From Acidiflorens sp963841945 (lineage in GTDB: Bacteria; Acidobacteriota; Terriglobia; Terriglobales; Acidobacteriaceae): a stretch of 64,000 bases of DNA. Below, one piece after another: positions 38,496 through 47,480 of this stretch. Made by a program: the position numbers and the translations under genes. The DNA is taken from positions 33,253 to 97,252 of the forward strand of contig CAWJFC010000020.1 in assembly GCA_963841945.1 (NCBI GenBank), written 5' to 3'. The notes under the pieces are model-generated. The model saw nothing but the letters and a program-made list of their open reading frames with translations. It ran no database searches and had not been told where the DNA came from. Each line of letters begins with the position of its first letter. The first letter of the stretch is position 1.

Positions 38496-38735
38496 ATGTC
38501 GACCAAAAAGCCAGCGGGACGAGTCGTAGAAGCAAATCCGCAGGAAATTAGCCGCGTTCTCGGGACCGCTCCTCCCGGCTCATGGGTCGCGCTCTCGCAT
38601 GATAAAACCCGCGTGGTTGGCACCGGCGTCTCCGCCCAGGCGGCGGTTTATCAAGCCCGATTGCAGGGAGAATTTTCACCCGTGCTCGTCCAGATGCCGA
38701 TGGAAGGCGAGGAAATGGCCGTCGGAACAGTCTGA
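38496..38735 (+). CDS. Small DUF5678-like protein
   Basis: The protein has 79 residues. The middle reads PPGSWVALSHDKTRVVGTG followed by AAVYQARLQGEFSPVLVQMP, the pattern of DUF5678-type small proteins (a Trp-Val-Ala-Leu strand, an Asp turn, a helix of Ala/Arg and a Pro-Val-Leu-Val strand). These are of unknown function and often sit beside aspartyl-protease-like genes; none is here. GGGGG lies just upstream of the ATG. A short real gene is likely but unproven. Confidence 0.5.
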   Translation: MSTKKPAGRVVEANPQEISRVLGTAPPGSWVALSHDKTRVVGTGVSAQAAVYQARLQGEFSPVLVQMPMEGEEMAVGTV

Positions 38736-39032
38736 GCCCGGATTCCGCACTTGCAGGAAATGTCGGAACCGCGATCGTTTTCCCAGGTTTGTCACCCTCG
38801 TCATCCCAAACGAATTTCGAGATGACCACTTTGTCGGGCGCCAGTACTCTTGAAACCCATCCGGATCGCACGCGGCCCCACCAGTTCCACCTCGCATTTT
38901 GCAACCATTGATCCCGATCAAACCGACGTCTCTTCCCGCGACGCTCGCTTAGCAATCGGATTGAAATTTCTTTGGTAAACTTGTCCCGGATTTCCGTTCC
39001 GTCGCCCACCACTCCCTGCCGCGGAGGCCGCC
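38736..39032. other. Intergenic region before the AsmA gene
   Basis: The 297 bases hold no gene with support. The minus-strand open frame across it has Arg-rich, family-less sequence. A purine-rich CGGAGG sits 4 nt before the AsmA start. Confidence 0.35.
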
Positions 39033-40652
39033 ATGAATCAAAAGACTCTCAAGCTTGTCGGGATTGTGATCGCGTTGTTGATCGTGATCGCCATTGCCCT
39101 TCCATTTCTCATCGACGTCAATCGCTTCCGTCCCGAGATCGAATCGAATGCCAGCATGGCCCTCGGTCGGCCAGTCACGCTTGGCAACTTGAGCCTCAGC
39201 ATTCTGTCGGGCAGCGTCGAGGCCAATCAGCTTGCGATCGCCGACGATCCCAAGTTCAGCACCACGCCGTTCATCCAGGCGAAGTCGCTCAAGGTAGGCG
39301 TCGAACTCCTGCCGCTCATCCTCAGCAAGCAGCTAAACGTGACGCATCTCGTCATCGAGAATCCGCAGATCTCCCTGCTGCGCACGCGTGAAGGCGCATG
39401 GAACTTCTCTTCACTGGGAAACAAATCCGGAGAAGCGCCCAAAGCGCCCGCGGAGACGAAAAGCCGCAGCTCTGCTCCGCCCCAAAATCTCAGCGTCGGC
39501 AAACTCGAGATCACCAACGGTACGATCTCCGTCGGTTCGGTACCCCCGCGCCGCGCGCCTATCGTCTACGAGAAAGTAAATGTCACGGTGAAAGATTTTT
39601 CCTTTACCAGCCAGTTCCCAGTGACGGTATCGGCCGAACTTCCTGGCGGCGGCTCGCTCAAGCTCGACGCCACAGCCGGACCTGTAAATCCTGCCGACGC
39701 GTCGCTCACGCCTCTCAATGGAACCGTGAAGCTCACCAAGCTTGATATGTCAAAATCCGCGCTCGTGAATCCGGAGACGGGCATCGCGGGAACAGCCGAT
39801 TTCGACGGCAAAGTGGATTCCGACGGCCACCTCGCCAAAGCCAGTGGCACTGTAAAAGCTAGCGGATTGAAGCTTGTCCCTAAAGGCTCGCCGTCCTCCC
39901 AAACTGTGCAGGTGGTTTTCGCCGTCGATCACGATCTGCAAAAAGAAACCGGGCAGCTCACCCAGGGCGATGTCACCATCGGCAAAGCGATCTTGAAGCT
40001 CGCCGGCACCTATGATATGCAAGGCGATAACACTTCCATCCACATGAAACTCACCGGCGACTCGATGCCCGTCGACGACCTCGAAGCCCTGCTGCCCGCC
40101 ATCGGCGTGACCTTGCCTAGCGGATCAAAATTAAAGAGCGGAACTCTCAACTTGGACTTCGACGCGGTGGGTCCAGTCGACAAAGTCGTCGCCACGGGAA
40201 CCGTTCGCATGACCAACGCCAAACTCGAAGGCTTCAGCCTGACCTCCAAGCTCTCGGCCATTCCCGGCCTCGGCGGCAAGGGCGGCGGCAACGATACCGA
40301 GATTCAGAATCTAAGCTCCGACGTGCGCTACTCCCCCGACGGAATTAAGCTCGACAAAATGGATGTCGTGGTCCCTTCGATTGGAACCGTAACCGGCGCA
40401 GGCACCGTAAGCGCTGCCAATCAGCTTGACTTCAATCTGGTGGCGAATCTCAGTGGCGCTGTCGGCGGCGGCCTCACAAAAGTTGTGGGCGCCGGGTCGG
40501 GCGGCATTCCGGTCAAGGTCGGCGGCACCACCTCCAACCCCACGTTCATGCCGGACATGAAAGCCCTCGCTGGCAATCAAATCAAAAACCTGGGCAACGC
40601 CGGAAAATCACTAGGTAAGGTCGGCGGACTCTTCGGAAAAAAGAAAAACTGA
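39033..40652 (+). CDS. AsmA-family envelope protein
   Basis: The protein has 539 residues. A single N-terminal membrane helix (LVGIVIALLIVIAIALPFLI) is followed by DVNRFRPEIESNASMALGRP, the characteristic AsmA start. Long beta-rich repeats follow (VTLGNLSLSILSG, LVIENPQISLLRTREGAWNF) and a C-terminal AsmA-2 region (LSSDVRYSPDGIKLDKMDVV). AsmA-like proteins are bridge-like lipid-transfer or envelope-stability proteins with a periplasmic groove. The tail is Gly/Lys-rich. GGAGG precedes the ATG. Confidence 0.85.
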   Translation: MNQKTLKLVGIVIALLIVIAIALPFLIDVNRFRPEIESNASMALGRPVTLGNLSLSILSGSVEANQLAIADDPKFSTTPFIQAKSLKVGVELLPLILSKQLNVTHLVIENPQISLLRTREGAWNFSSLGNKSGEAPKAPAETKSRSSAPPQNLSVGKLEITNGTISVGSVPPRRAPIVYEKVNVTVKDFSFTSQFPVTVSAELPGGGSLKLDATAGPVNPADASLTPLNGTVKLTKLDMSKSALVNPETGIAGTADFDGKVDSDGHLAKASGTVKASGLKLVPKGSPSSQTVQVVFAVDHDLQKETGQLTQGDVTIGKAILKLAGTYDMQGDNTSIHMKLTGDSMPVDDLEALLPAIGVTLPSGSKLKSGTLNLDFDAVGPVDKVVATGTVRMTNAKLEGFSLTSKLSAIPGLGGKGGGNDTEIQNLSSDVRYSPDGIKLDKMDVVVPSIGTVTGAGTVSAANQLDFNLVANLSGAVGGGLTKVVGAGSGGIPVKVGGTTSNPTFMPDMKALAGNQIKNLGNAGKSLGKVGGLFGKKKN

Positions 40653-40679
40653 GGGCTAACTCACAATTAGTTTAAGGGA

Positions 40680-40735
40680 TGGCGCGGTTTTAGCCGTGCC
40701 ATTCAATGCACAAAGCACCCGGGCTTTAGCCCAGT
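40680..40735. repeat. REP-like palindromic intergenic unit
   Basis: Two small hairpins lie side by side between the AsmA and cupin genes: TGGCGCGG/CCGTGCCA around a TTTTAG loop, and CGGGCT/AGCCC around TTT. Short palindromes of this CGGGCTAAAGCCC type are common intergenic units in acidobacterial genomes as far as recalled; no second copy was noticed in this window. Confidence 0.4.
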
Positions 40736-40744
40736 CATCAAACC

Positions 40745-41093
40745 ATGGCAGGAGGCTCACCAAAGAGGTATCACATACGCCAGGAGAATCTGCCTTTTGT
40801 TGGTAGTTCGCATGAGTTTGTCGGAGCCGAGCAGGGCAACACCAATGTTTCGGTGTTTCTGTACCACGGCAAACCGGGCTCCGGCCCCACACCGGCATCC
40901 TTATGACGAGATTCAGTTCATCCGCGAAGGCCGGGGCGTTTGGACAGTTAGCGGCCAAACCTTCGAGGGCAACGCGGGAGACATCTTTGTCATCAAGGCC
41001 GGCGAAATCCACGGCTTTAAGGTAGTTGGAGATTCACCACCCGTACAACTCGACGTTCACCTCAGTCCCCGCTTCATCCAGGAGGACTTATAG
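40745..41093 (+). pseudogene. Cupin-domain protein, frameshifted
   Basis: The first frame runs from the ATG at 40745 through HIRQENLPFVGSSHEFV to YHGKPGSGPTPASL and stops. The second frame continues PHRHPYDEIQFIREGRGVW, TFEGNAGDIFVIKAGEIHGF, the cupin-1 and cupin-2 motifs with metal His/Glu residues. The frames join at the CCCC run near 40890, where one extra C breaks the expected Gly-Pro-His-Arg-His. The length 3n+1 fits one insertion. The intact product would be a small single-cupin protein of about 115 residues. Confidence 0.7.
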
Positions 41094-41140
41094 CGTTCTT
41101 TAGATCAAATGGGGCCAGTGAGTTCGCTTCTTAGCGACGC

Positions 41141-41806
41141 TCACCCGCGTAGCGCGGGCTCGACCCGGCACGCAGCCATGGTCTTCATCGCGAGCAGGAT
41201 TTCTGATGTGACGTTCTCGTCGCCGACTACCGTGTTGATCATCAGGTGATAGAGACTGCGCGTGGGCCACTCGGCGTGGAAGTAGTGCTTGATGTAGGCG
41301 ACGCGATCTTTGTCGACGTTGTCGACCAGGTCTTCCGCCTCTTCGCGCTCTTTGCCGAGCGCGATCAGTCGCCGAATTTTTTCGTCACGCGGCGCGTAGC
41401 AAAACACGCTGAAGGTGTCCTCTCGCTCGCGCAGGAAAAACGGAGAGCCGCGGCCCACGATCACGGCCTTGCCTTCGGCGGCAATGTTCTCCGAAATCTG
41501 CTCCATCATCGCCATCATGCGATCGGTGTCAAAGGCAGTGGAATCGGCAAGCGGCAGGCTGCGCTCGTAACTCCCACGCCAGAAGGTCTTCGCGAGTCGA
41601 TAGAGTCGGCTGTCGACGCGCTCATCGCAGAGCGCTACCGCCTTTTCCGAAACCTGGGCGCGCCGTGCAATCTCACTCGTCAGTTGCTGGTCCCAGAGCT
41701 TCCACCCGAGTTGCCGGGCGAGTCGGGCCGCGATACCTCCGCCTCCACATCCGAACTCGCGCTCCAGTGCGATGATGCGAAACATCGGTGGCTCCTCTGG
41801 AATCAC
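41141..41806 (-). CDS. Cytidylate kinase-like P-loop protein
   Basis: The protein has 221 residues. It begins close to IALEREFGCGGGGIAARLAR, a P-loop in the cytidylate-kinase-like family (PF13189). Later motifs are AVIVGRGSPFFLR and DKDRVAYIKHYFHAEWP. The family resembles nucleoside monophosphate kinases but many members have unknown substrates. The start is ATG at 41806 or 41785 (MFRIIALE). It sits 22 nt downstream of the DHA2 transporter on the same strand, so it may share its transcript. Confidence 0.75.
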   Translation of the reverse strand: MIPEEPPMFRIIALEREFGCGGGGIAARLARQLGWKLWDQQLTSEIARRAQVSEKAVALCDERVDSRLYRLAKTFWRGSYERSLPLADSTAFDTDRMMAMMEQISENIAAEGKAVIVGRGSPFFLREREDTFSVFCYAPRDEKIRRLIALGKEREEAEDLVDNVDKDRVAYIKHYFHAEWPTRSLYHLMINTVVGDENVTSEILLAMKTMAACRVEPALRG

Positions 41807-41827
41807 CCTGGCGGGCGCGACTCGGTC

Positions 41828-43429
41828 TTAGTGCACGGCGATGTCGCCACCCGGCTTGGACTTTCTAATTAGAAACACGAACGGAATCAAGCAAGAAATT
41901 ACGATTCCCAGAAGCCAGAAATTATCGATGTAGGCCAGCATCGTCGACTGGCGAATCACATTAGCCTGCAACATGGCATAAGCGTGCTGCGATGCGGTTC
42001 CCGCTCCCGTTCCGCTGCCCATTCCGCCCGCGCTCATGCGGTTCGTAAGACCCGCAAGCGCCCCGCGAAATTCCGGGTTTGCCGCGCTCAGGTTTTCGGA
42101 CAGCCGCACCTGGTGGAACTGCGCACGCCGCGCCAGCATCGTGGTCACGAATGAGATGCCCACGCTGCCTCCGATGTTGCGTGCCAGGTTCATCAGGCCC
42201 GAGGCGGCGTTGTTCTTGTCGCGAGGCAAATTGGAATAGGCTGCGGTGTTGATGGGCACGAACAGGAACGCCAACCCCATGGCCTGAAAAACACGCGCCA
42301 TGGTGACGGTACGAAAATCCACACCCAAGTCGAACGTCGTCATGTGGAAGAGAGAGAAGGACAACATCGACAACCCAAACAACATCAGCCAGCGAGGGCT
42401 GTAACGAGAGAGCAGAAAGCCGACAATCGGCATGCACAGCATGATGGTGAAGCCGCCAGGCATAAGGGCGAGGCCGGAGCGCTCCGCCGTATAGCCGAGC
42501 AAGGTCTGCATAAAGAGCGGCAGCATGAGAGTGCTGCCGAGCAGCGCGAAGCCGAGCATGAACATGAGGAAGTTGGAGGTGGCGAAGCTGCGCAGCTTAA
42601 ACAGATGCAAATCGATGATCGGATCCTTGTGATACCACTCCCAGATGACGAGCCAGACGAGCGTGGCCACCGAGATAGCGGTGAGGATCACGATGATGTT
42701 CGATTCAAACCAGTCGTCGCGCTGGCCCTTATCAAGCACAACTTGCAGCGTGCCAAGGCCAAGCGCGACGAGTCCGAGTCCGATGTAATCGATGTGCGTT
42801 TCGCTGAGCTTCCGCCGCCGGAAGTAAGGAGGATCCTGAATCAGCCGTGAGGTCAGCAGCAAAGAGAGAATACCGACCGGAATATTGACGAAGAAGATCC
42901 ACCGCCAGCTGAAGTTGTCGGTGATCCAACCGCCGAGCGTCGGGCCAATCGCGGGCGCCATAACGACCGCGATTCCATAAACGGCAAACGCCATTCCGCG
43001 TTTCGCGGGAGCAAACGTATCGGCGAGGATCGCTTGCTCGCTCGGCTGCAATCCCCCTCCACCGATTCCCTGGAGAACGCGGAAGAAGATCAACATGGAG
43101 AGGTTGGGCGCGAAGCCGCACAGACATGAGCTGATCGTAAAGAGCGCGACACAACTCATGTAGAAACGTTTGCGGCCAATGACGGAAGAAAGCCAACCGC
43201 TGAGCGGCAGCACGATGGCATTCGAAACCAGGTAAGAGGTAAGAATCCATGTGCTCTCGTCCGTGCCCGCGGAAAGACTGCCGGCAATGTGCGGCAACGC
43301 GACGTTGGCGATGCTCGTGTCAAGCACCTCCATGAATGTGGCAAGCGTGACGGCGAGGGCGATAATCCACGGGTTTACCGCGGGCTGCCAAGCCTCGGCA
43401 TCGTTCATCGTGATGGTGGCGGCGGACAT
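41828..43429 (-). CDS. DHA2-family drug:H+ antiporter (EmrB/QacA type)
   Basis: The protein has 533 residues, with 14 predicted membrane segments. Signature sequences include EVLDTSIANVALPHIAGSL (motif D1), GRKRFYMSCVALFTISSCLC (motif A region) and GIAVVMAPAIGPTLGGWI (motif C). It is the inner-membrane pump of a tripartite efflux system with the HlyD-type adaptor and TolC-type channel encoded just upstream. Gene order on the minus strand is TolC, HlyD, DHA2. A heptamer-repeat element sits between HlyD and this gene. Confidence 0.9.
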   Translation of the reverse strand: MSAATITMNDAEAWQPAVNPWIIALAVTLATFMEVLDTSIANVALPHIAGSLSAGTDESTWILTSYLVSNAIVLPLSGWLSSVIGRKRFYMSCVALFTISSCLCGFAPNLSMLIFFRVLQGIGGGGLQPSEQAILADTFAPAKRGMAFAVYGIAVVMAPAIGPTLGGWITDNFSWRWIFFVNIPVGILSLLLTSRLIQDPPYFRRRKLSETHIDYIGLGLVALGLGTLQVVLDKGQRDDWFESNIIVILTAISVATLVWLVIWEWYHKDPIIDLHLFKLRSFATSNFLMFMLGFALLGSTLMLPLFMQTLLGYTAERSGLALMPGGFTIMLCMPIVGFLLSRYSPRWLMLFGLSMLSFSLFHMTTFDLGVDFRTVTMARVFQAMGLAFLFVPINTAAYSNLPRDKNNAASGLMNLARNIGGSVGISFVTTMLARRAQFHQVRLSENLSAANPEFRGALAGLTNRMSAGGMGSGTGAGTASQHAYAMLQANVIRQSTMLAYIDNFWLLGIVISCLIPFVFLIRKSKPGGDIAVH

Positions 43430-43441
43430 GAAATCAGCTAT

Positions 43442-43645
43442 GAGCTACGAGCCGCGAGCTTCGAGCCGCGAGCTTCGAGCAACCTGCCTCTTTGCCGGTG
43501 CTCGCGCTTTGTATCAAAAGTTTTCTTGGCCATGCAACCGATGCCGGTGCCCACTGTCCGCCGCCCACGATTGGCTCTCCAGTGGATTTTGCTCCTAGCT
43601 CGTAGCTCAAAGCTCAAAGATCGAAGATCGAAGCTCGAAGCTATT
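43442..43645. repeat. Heptamer tandem repeats as inverted arms
   Basis: The left arm 43442-43483 is six tandem heptamers of the form GAGCNNC (such as GAGCTTC). The right arm 43597-43645 is seven heptamers of the form AGCTCRA, the reverse complement type. They flank a core of 113 nt and could fold into a long imperfect hairpin in the spacer between the HlyD and DHA2 genes. Confidence 0.8.
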
Positions 43646-44906
43646 TAATCCACACCTTCGGTTCGACTGACATTCCCGGACGCAGCTCGTGTCCTTTCAG
43701 TTCGCCGTTCTCGAAGACGATCTTTACCGGGATGCGCTGCACGACCTTCACGTAATTCCCAGTCGCGTTTTCCGGAGGCAACAAGCTGAAGAGCGCGCCG
43801 CTGGCCCCGGCGATCGAGTCCACGTGTCCCTTGTAAGTCCTGCCATTGGCATCGACTTCGATATCGGCGCGCTGGCCAGGTTTCATGTGCCTGAGTTGTG
43901 TCTCCTTGAAATTCGCGGTGACCCACAGGTCTTCGAGCGGGACGACCTTCATCATCTCCTGCCCGGCACTCACGTTCTGCCCAACCTCAACCGTGCGATT
44001 GCTCACCACGCCCGCCACAGGCGCAAGGATCTTTGTATATTGCAGGTTGAGCTGCGCCTGATCGAGCTGTGCCTTCTTCTGTTGCGCATTGGCTTCCGCG
44101 GCTTCCGCGCGCGAGCGGGTGACCCGCATCATCTGGGGCGCGGTCTGTGCCGCGCGCAAGTCCGCATTCGCCTGCAATAGCTTTCCCTGCGCCTGCTCGA
44201 TCTGCGCTTTGGCCGCGTCCGCGCTGGCTCGCGCCGCCTCAACCGTAGCCGCGCTCGCCTTGGCCGCGGCCACCGCCTGGTCGTACTGCTGTTCTGAAAT
44301 CTCCTGCTTGTCGATCAGTTGCTTGTAGCGCGCGAGATCGTCCTGCGCCTTGACGTTGTTGGCTTCGGCTTGTACCACCTGCGCCTTCGCGACTTCAAAT
44401 TGCTGCCGGGAAGCCGCGATCGCCGCCCTGGCATTAGCGACCCCCGCTTGCGCGCTTGCAACCTGGCTGGAGGTATTCACGTTCGTCATCGGTACATTGA
44501 TTCCGGCAGCCTCAGCTTGTGCCACAGTGTCGTTGTACTGCGCTTGCGCCTGGGCCACCGCAACCTGATAGTCGGCGGGATCGATTTCGACCAGAACCGT
44601 TCCTTGTTGAACGTATTGGTTGTCTTCCACGTTGAGCTTGATCACGTGTCCGCTGACGCGCGCGCTCACGGAATTAATGTGCCCGTCAACCTGCGCATCG
44701 TCGGTGGATTCGTAGCTCGTGAAGTACCTCCAGGCAAAAATTCCAACCACGATGAGCACCAGCACGCCGAGGCCGAGAGCGAGTTTCGCGCGCTTGCTTC
44801 CAAACATCGCCTTGCGTCGATAGCGAGCTTCGACCTCGGGCGAAATGGCTTGCTCATGCGGCGCAGCGGGCTTGGGCTCGGCAACGGCAGTGCTGGGCTC
44901 GTCCAT
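43641..44906 (-). CDS. HlyD-family membrane fusion protein (EmrA type)
   Basis: The protein has 421 residues. A cytoplasmic N-terminus, one membrane helix (LALGLGVLVLIVVGIFAWRY), then YESTDDAQVDGHINSVSARV, the classic EmrA/HlyD biotinyl-lipoyl half. A long alpha-helical hairpin rich in Ala/Gln (residues about 110-270) and the closing lipoyl and beta-barrel region (APVAGVVSNRTVEVGQNVSA) follow. It bridges the DHA2 pump and the outer-membrane channel. The TolC-like gene ends 3 nt before this start. Confidence 0.9.
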   Translation of the reverse strand: MDEPSTAVAEPKPAAPHEQAISPEVEARYRRKAMFGSKRAKLALGLGVLVLIVVGIFAWRYFTSYESTDDAQVDGHINSVSARVSGHVIKLNVEDNQYVQQGTVLVEIDPADYQVAVAQAQAQYNDTVAQAEAAGINVPMTNVNTSSQVASAQAGVANARAAIAASRQQFEVAKAQVVQAEANNVKAQDDLARYKQLIDKQEISEQQYDQAVAAAKASAATVEAARASADAAKAQIEQAQGKLLQANADLRAAQTAPQMMRVTRSRAEAAEANAQQKKAQLDQAQLNLQYTKILAPVAGVVSNRTVEVGQNVSAGQEMMKVVPLEDLWVTANFKETQLRHMKPGQRADIEVDANGRTYKGHVDSIAGASGALFSLLPPENATGNYVKVVQRIPVKIVFENGELKGHELRPGMSVEPKVWIK

Positions 44907-44909
44907 AGA

Positions 44910-46355
44910 TTATCTTTTCCCTTTCAGGTATTCGAGAACGCCTTGTTCGGCACGGCCAAGGGCGCGGGCGTAAGAGACTTTGGCCAGATTATGAAGATAA
45001 AGACTCGAAATCAGATTCTCGTGCGCGGATGCGACGGCCTCCTGGGCCTGGATCACTTCCAGGTTGTCGGTGACGCCGGCTGAGAAACGATCGCGGGATT
45101 GCAGGAGCGCCTGGTCGGCGAGATTCACGGAGCTTTGCGCGACCTCGACTTGATCGGCGGAAGATTTCAGGTCAAGAATGGCGTTGCGAATGTCCTGATC
45201 GATCTGCCCCTTGACGTCGGCAAACTGGGCTTGCGCCTGGCGCAGGCTGGCTTCAGCTTTGAGCACGTCGCCATGAACCTTCCCGCCCTGGAAGATCGGA
45301 ATGCCCAGAGTTCCGACAATCTCATAAGTCGGTAGCACGCTGCCTGGAGCGGGCCCGATCTCGCCATAGTTTCCGGCGATGTCAAGGGTAGGGAAGTATC
45401 CCGCGATCGCGGCGCTGTGCTCCAGTTGCGCAGCCGCCAGCCGATCATGCGCCGCCTTGTAATCGGAGCGCAGCGTATAGGCGCGTTGAATGCTGGTTTC
45501 GACATCTGGGATGGGAAACGGCTCGTACGGCGCCTTGTCGGCCAGAGCGAATGCCTGGCCGGCGGCCAGTCCGGACACACGAGCGAGCGATAACTTCTGC
45601 TTGGCGAAATCGTTGGTCACCGCGATCAACTGCTGCTGCCGCGCTTGATACTCGACCTGCGCTCGCAGCGTATCGATCGCCGGAGAAACTCCGGCTTGCT
45701 GTTGCGCGACTGCCTTATCGTAGAGCGCCTTGGCGGATTCGACCTGCGCCTGCGCCGTCTCCACCCGCGCCGCCCCCGCGATTGCCTCCAGATAAGCATT
45801 GCCAGTGGCCAGCACAACCAAATCGCGAGCGTCCTGCAAATTGAAGCGCGCGACGTTCTCCCCGATCACTGCCGAGCGGTATTTCTGGATCGCCTTCCAG
45901 TCGAACACACGCTGCGTGCCGGCCGCGCGAACGTCGAAATAGGAAAAGGGTCCGACGGTCGGTGGAATATTCCCGAAAGCTCCGTTCTTCGGAAATTTGC
46001 CGAAGCCCAGCGCCTCCAGGCTCACCTTCTGCTCGGTCGATTGAACGTTGCCGTTGACGTTCGGCAGCAACTCGCTGAGTTGCTGCCATTTCTGGCCGCG
46101 CGCCTCAATCGTGTTGTATTCCGAGAGCAGCCCGGCAAGGTTCGCCCGCAAGGCCCGCTCGATTGCGTCGACGAAGGTTAGCGGCAGCACTCCAGGTGTC
46201 GGCTTGGCCTCTGGAACGCTACCGAAGACCGGATTCTGCGCCGAGGTTGGTACCTGGTTTGGGATAGACGCGGTAACTTGAGCCATGCCGGTCGAGGCGC
46301 ACAGCGTGATCGTCGCGATCATCACCAGCCAAAAGCCGCACTTCGCGAGTTTCAA
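44910..46355 (-). CDS. TolC-family outer membrane efflux protein
   Basis: The protein has 481 residues from the TTG at 46355, which starts a signal peptide (KLAKCGFWLVMIATITLCAS). A longer frame to 46490 is open, but part of it is the heptamer repeat at 46394-46421 and its residues match nothing, so that start is doubtful. The body has two outer-membrane efflux repeats, with coiled-coil stretches such as LLSEYNTIEARGQKWQQLSE and RDRFSAGVTDNLEVIQAQEA. It forms the channel for the adjacent HlyD/DHA2 pair. Confidence 0.88.
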   Translation of the reverse strand: MKLAKCGFWLVMIATITLCASTGMAQVTASIPNQVPTSAQNPVFGSVPEAKPTPGVLPLTFVDAIERALRANLAGLLSEYNTIEARGQKWQQLSELLPNVNGNVQSTEQKVSLEALGFGKFPKNGAFGNIPPTVGPFSYFDVRAAGTQRVFDWKAIQKYRSAVIGENVARFNLQDARDLVVLATGNAYLEAIAGAARVETAQAQVESAKALYDKAVAQQQAGVSPAIDTLRAQVEYQARQQQLIAVTNDFAKQKLSLARVSGLAAGQAFALADKAPYEPFPIPDVETSIQRAYTLRSDYKAAHDRLAAAQLEHSAAIAGYFPTLDIAGNYGEIGPAPGSVLPTYEIVGTLGIPIFQGGKVHGDVLKAEASLRQAQAQFADVKGQIDQDIRNAILDLKSSADQVEVAQSSVNLADQALLQSRDRFSAGVTDNLEVIQAQEAVASAHENLISSLYLHNLAKVSYARALGRAEQGVLEYLKGKR

Positions 46356-46748
46356 ATGGTCATAATCAAAATCAGGTTGTCGATGGAACGGATGATTCGT
46401 AATTCGTGGCTCGTCGCTTGCGGCTTCGGGATTGCCGCCAGCCCTACCGGATTGGTATGAAAACATGGAACCTGGATTCACTCCTCCCACGAGAAAGCGG
46501 AACCGAAAATGATAAGTCTTTTCGATTCGTTTTTGTGGCTTAGTGATGCAAATTATTGAAAAATTTAACGATAGAAACCCGCTCTGTGTCCTTGAGCATC
46601 AAGATCATGGGGCGGGGAGTGTCTAACTATTCAATAGGCCATTGGTTCGTGACCTTGGTCATCTTGTGGAATTACGCCCCAGAGCTGAAGCTAGCCGTGG
46701 ACTCAAGAGCAACTTCCCGGCGCTTCGACGCCAAGGGAAGTAGTGCGT
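46356..46748. other. Divergent spacer between efflux operon and PilZ gene
   Basis: The region contains the heptamer cluster and AT-rich stretches near 46500-46570, where both promoters must lie. No hexamer pair good enough to report was found and no small ORF is supported. Confidence 0.4.
46394..46421. repeat. Heptamer repeats (GATTCGT type)
   Basis: Four tandem heptamers, GATTCGT, AATTCGT, GGCTCGT and CGCTTGC, lie immediately upstream of the chosen TolC start. Only one arm is seen. Confidence 0.5.
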
Positions 46749-47420
46749 ATGAACAAATCGACGAAACCATCTCCCGAGGGGTCGGATTGGACGCGCCTGC
46801 TCACGGACCCTGATCTGGTAAGCCATCTTTCCGTTCTTCTGCAAACCTACCGCGAGGTCCCAGCGGAAAAGCGCTCACAGGCTCTGCTTGACGCGATGCG
46901 CGAGATTAAGGAAAAAGCCGTGCGTGCCCGAGAAGGCAAGGCCCATAAGGGAACGGACGTGGTCCAGAGCGCTCCGCTCGCAGCGCCGGAGCCGATCAAA
47001 GAAGCGCCCCCATTCGAGACCGAGTTGTTTGCCACCACAACATCCTCGGATCGCCGCCGTTTCACTCGTATGAAGTGCAATGTCGCGGTAGAGATTCGAG
47101 TCGAGGGCCACTACACCCCGATTTGGGGGAACCTGGCTAATGTTGGTCGCGGGGGCTGCCTCGTCGAGACCGCCCGTGGAGTGCCGGAGAACAAAGCGCT
47201 GGAAATCGGATTATGGGTCGCCAGCGGGAAGATCTGGGTGAAGGGCGTGGTCATCAATGGAATATCGACTCGCACAACACCGTCCTCGGGAGTGCGCGTT
47301 CAGTTTTCGCGTGCTGAGCTTTCCGAGAAGGAGCACTTGCGCGAGTTCCTTAAGTTTGTCGAGAACGAGGCCCGTAAGTCACAGAGCGAGAACAGCTACG
47401 TGGCCAAGCTCAAGGCCTGA
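46749..47420 (+). CDS. PilZ-domain protein
   Basis: The protein has 223 residues from the ATG at 46749; a GTG two codons earlier is the alternative. The first 95 residues are helical and Glu/Ala-rich. From about residue 100 comes SDRRRFTRMKCNVAVEIRVE and then LANVGRGGCLVET, matching the PilZ RxxxR and (D/N)xSxxG c-di-GMP motifs, though the Ser is replaced by Gly (NVGRGG), which may weaken binding. It is likely a c-di-GMP effector or a relative. It is followed 60 nt later by the DUF1800 gene. Confidence 0.75.
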   Translation: MNKSTKPSPEGSDWTRLLTDPDLVSHLSVLLQTYREVPAEKRSQALLDAMREIKEKAVRAREGKAHKGTDVVQSAPLAAPEPIKEAPPFETELFATTTSSDRRRFTRMKCNVAVEIRVEGHYTPIWGNLANVGRGGCLVETARGVPENKALEIGLWVASGKIWVKGVVINGISTRTTPSSGVRVQFSRAELSEKEHLREFLKFVENEARKSQSENSYVAKLKA

Positions 47421-47480
47421 GCCGGCGCCCACGAGCTCGCAATTCTCTGCAACTTTTCCGCTGCTTGGGGTTCATTCTGA

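Noticed and set aside
38548..39012. 154-residue minus-strand open frame before the AsmA gene
   Set aside because: It covers a small plus-strand gene and an intergenic stretch; Arg-rich, no ribosome site.
43442..43645. Heptamer arrays considered as a CRISPR array
   Set aside because: The repeat unit is 7 nt with no spacers of 30-40 nt and no cas genes; the arms are tandem and inverted, not repeat-spacer.
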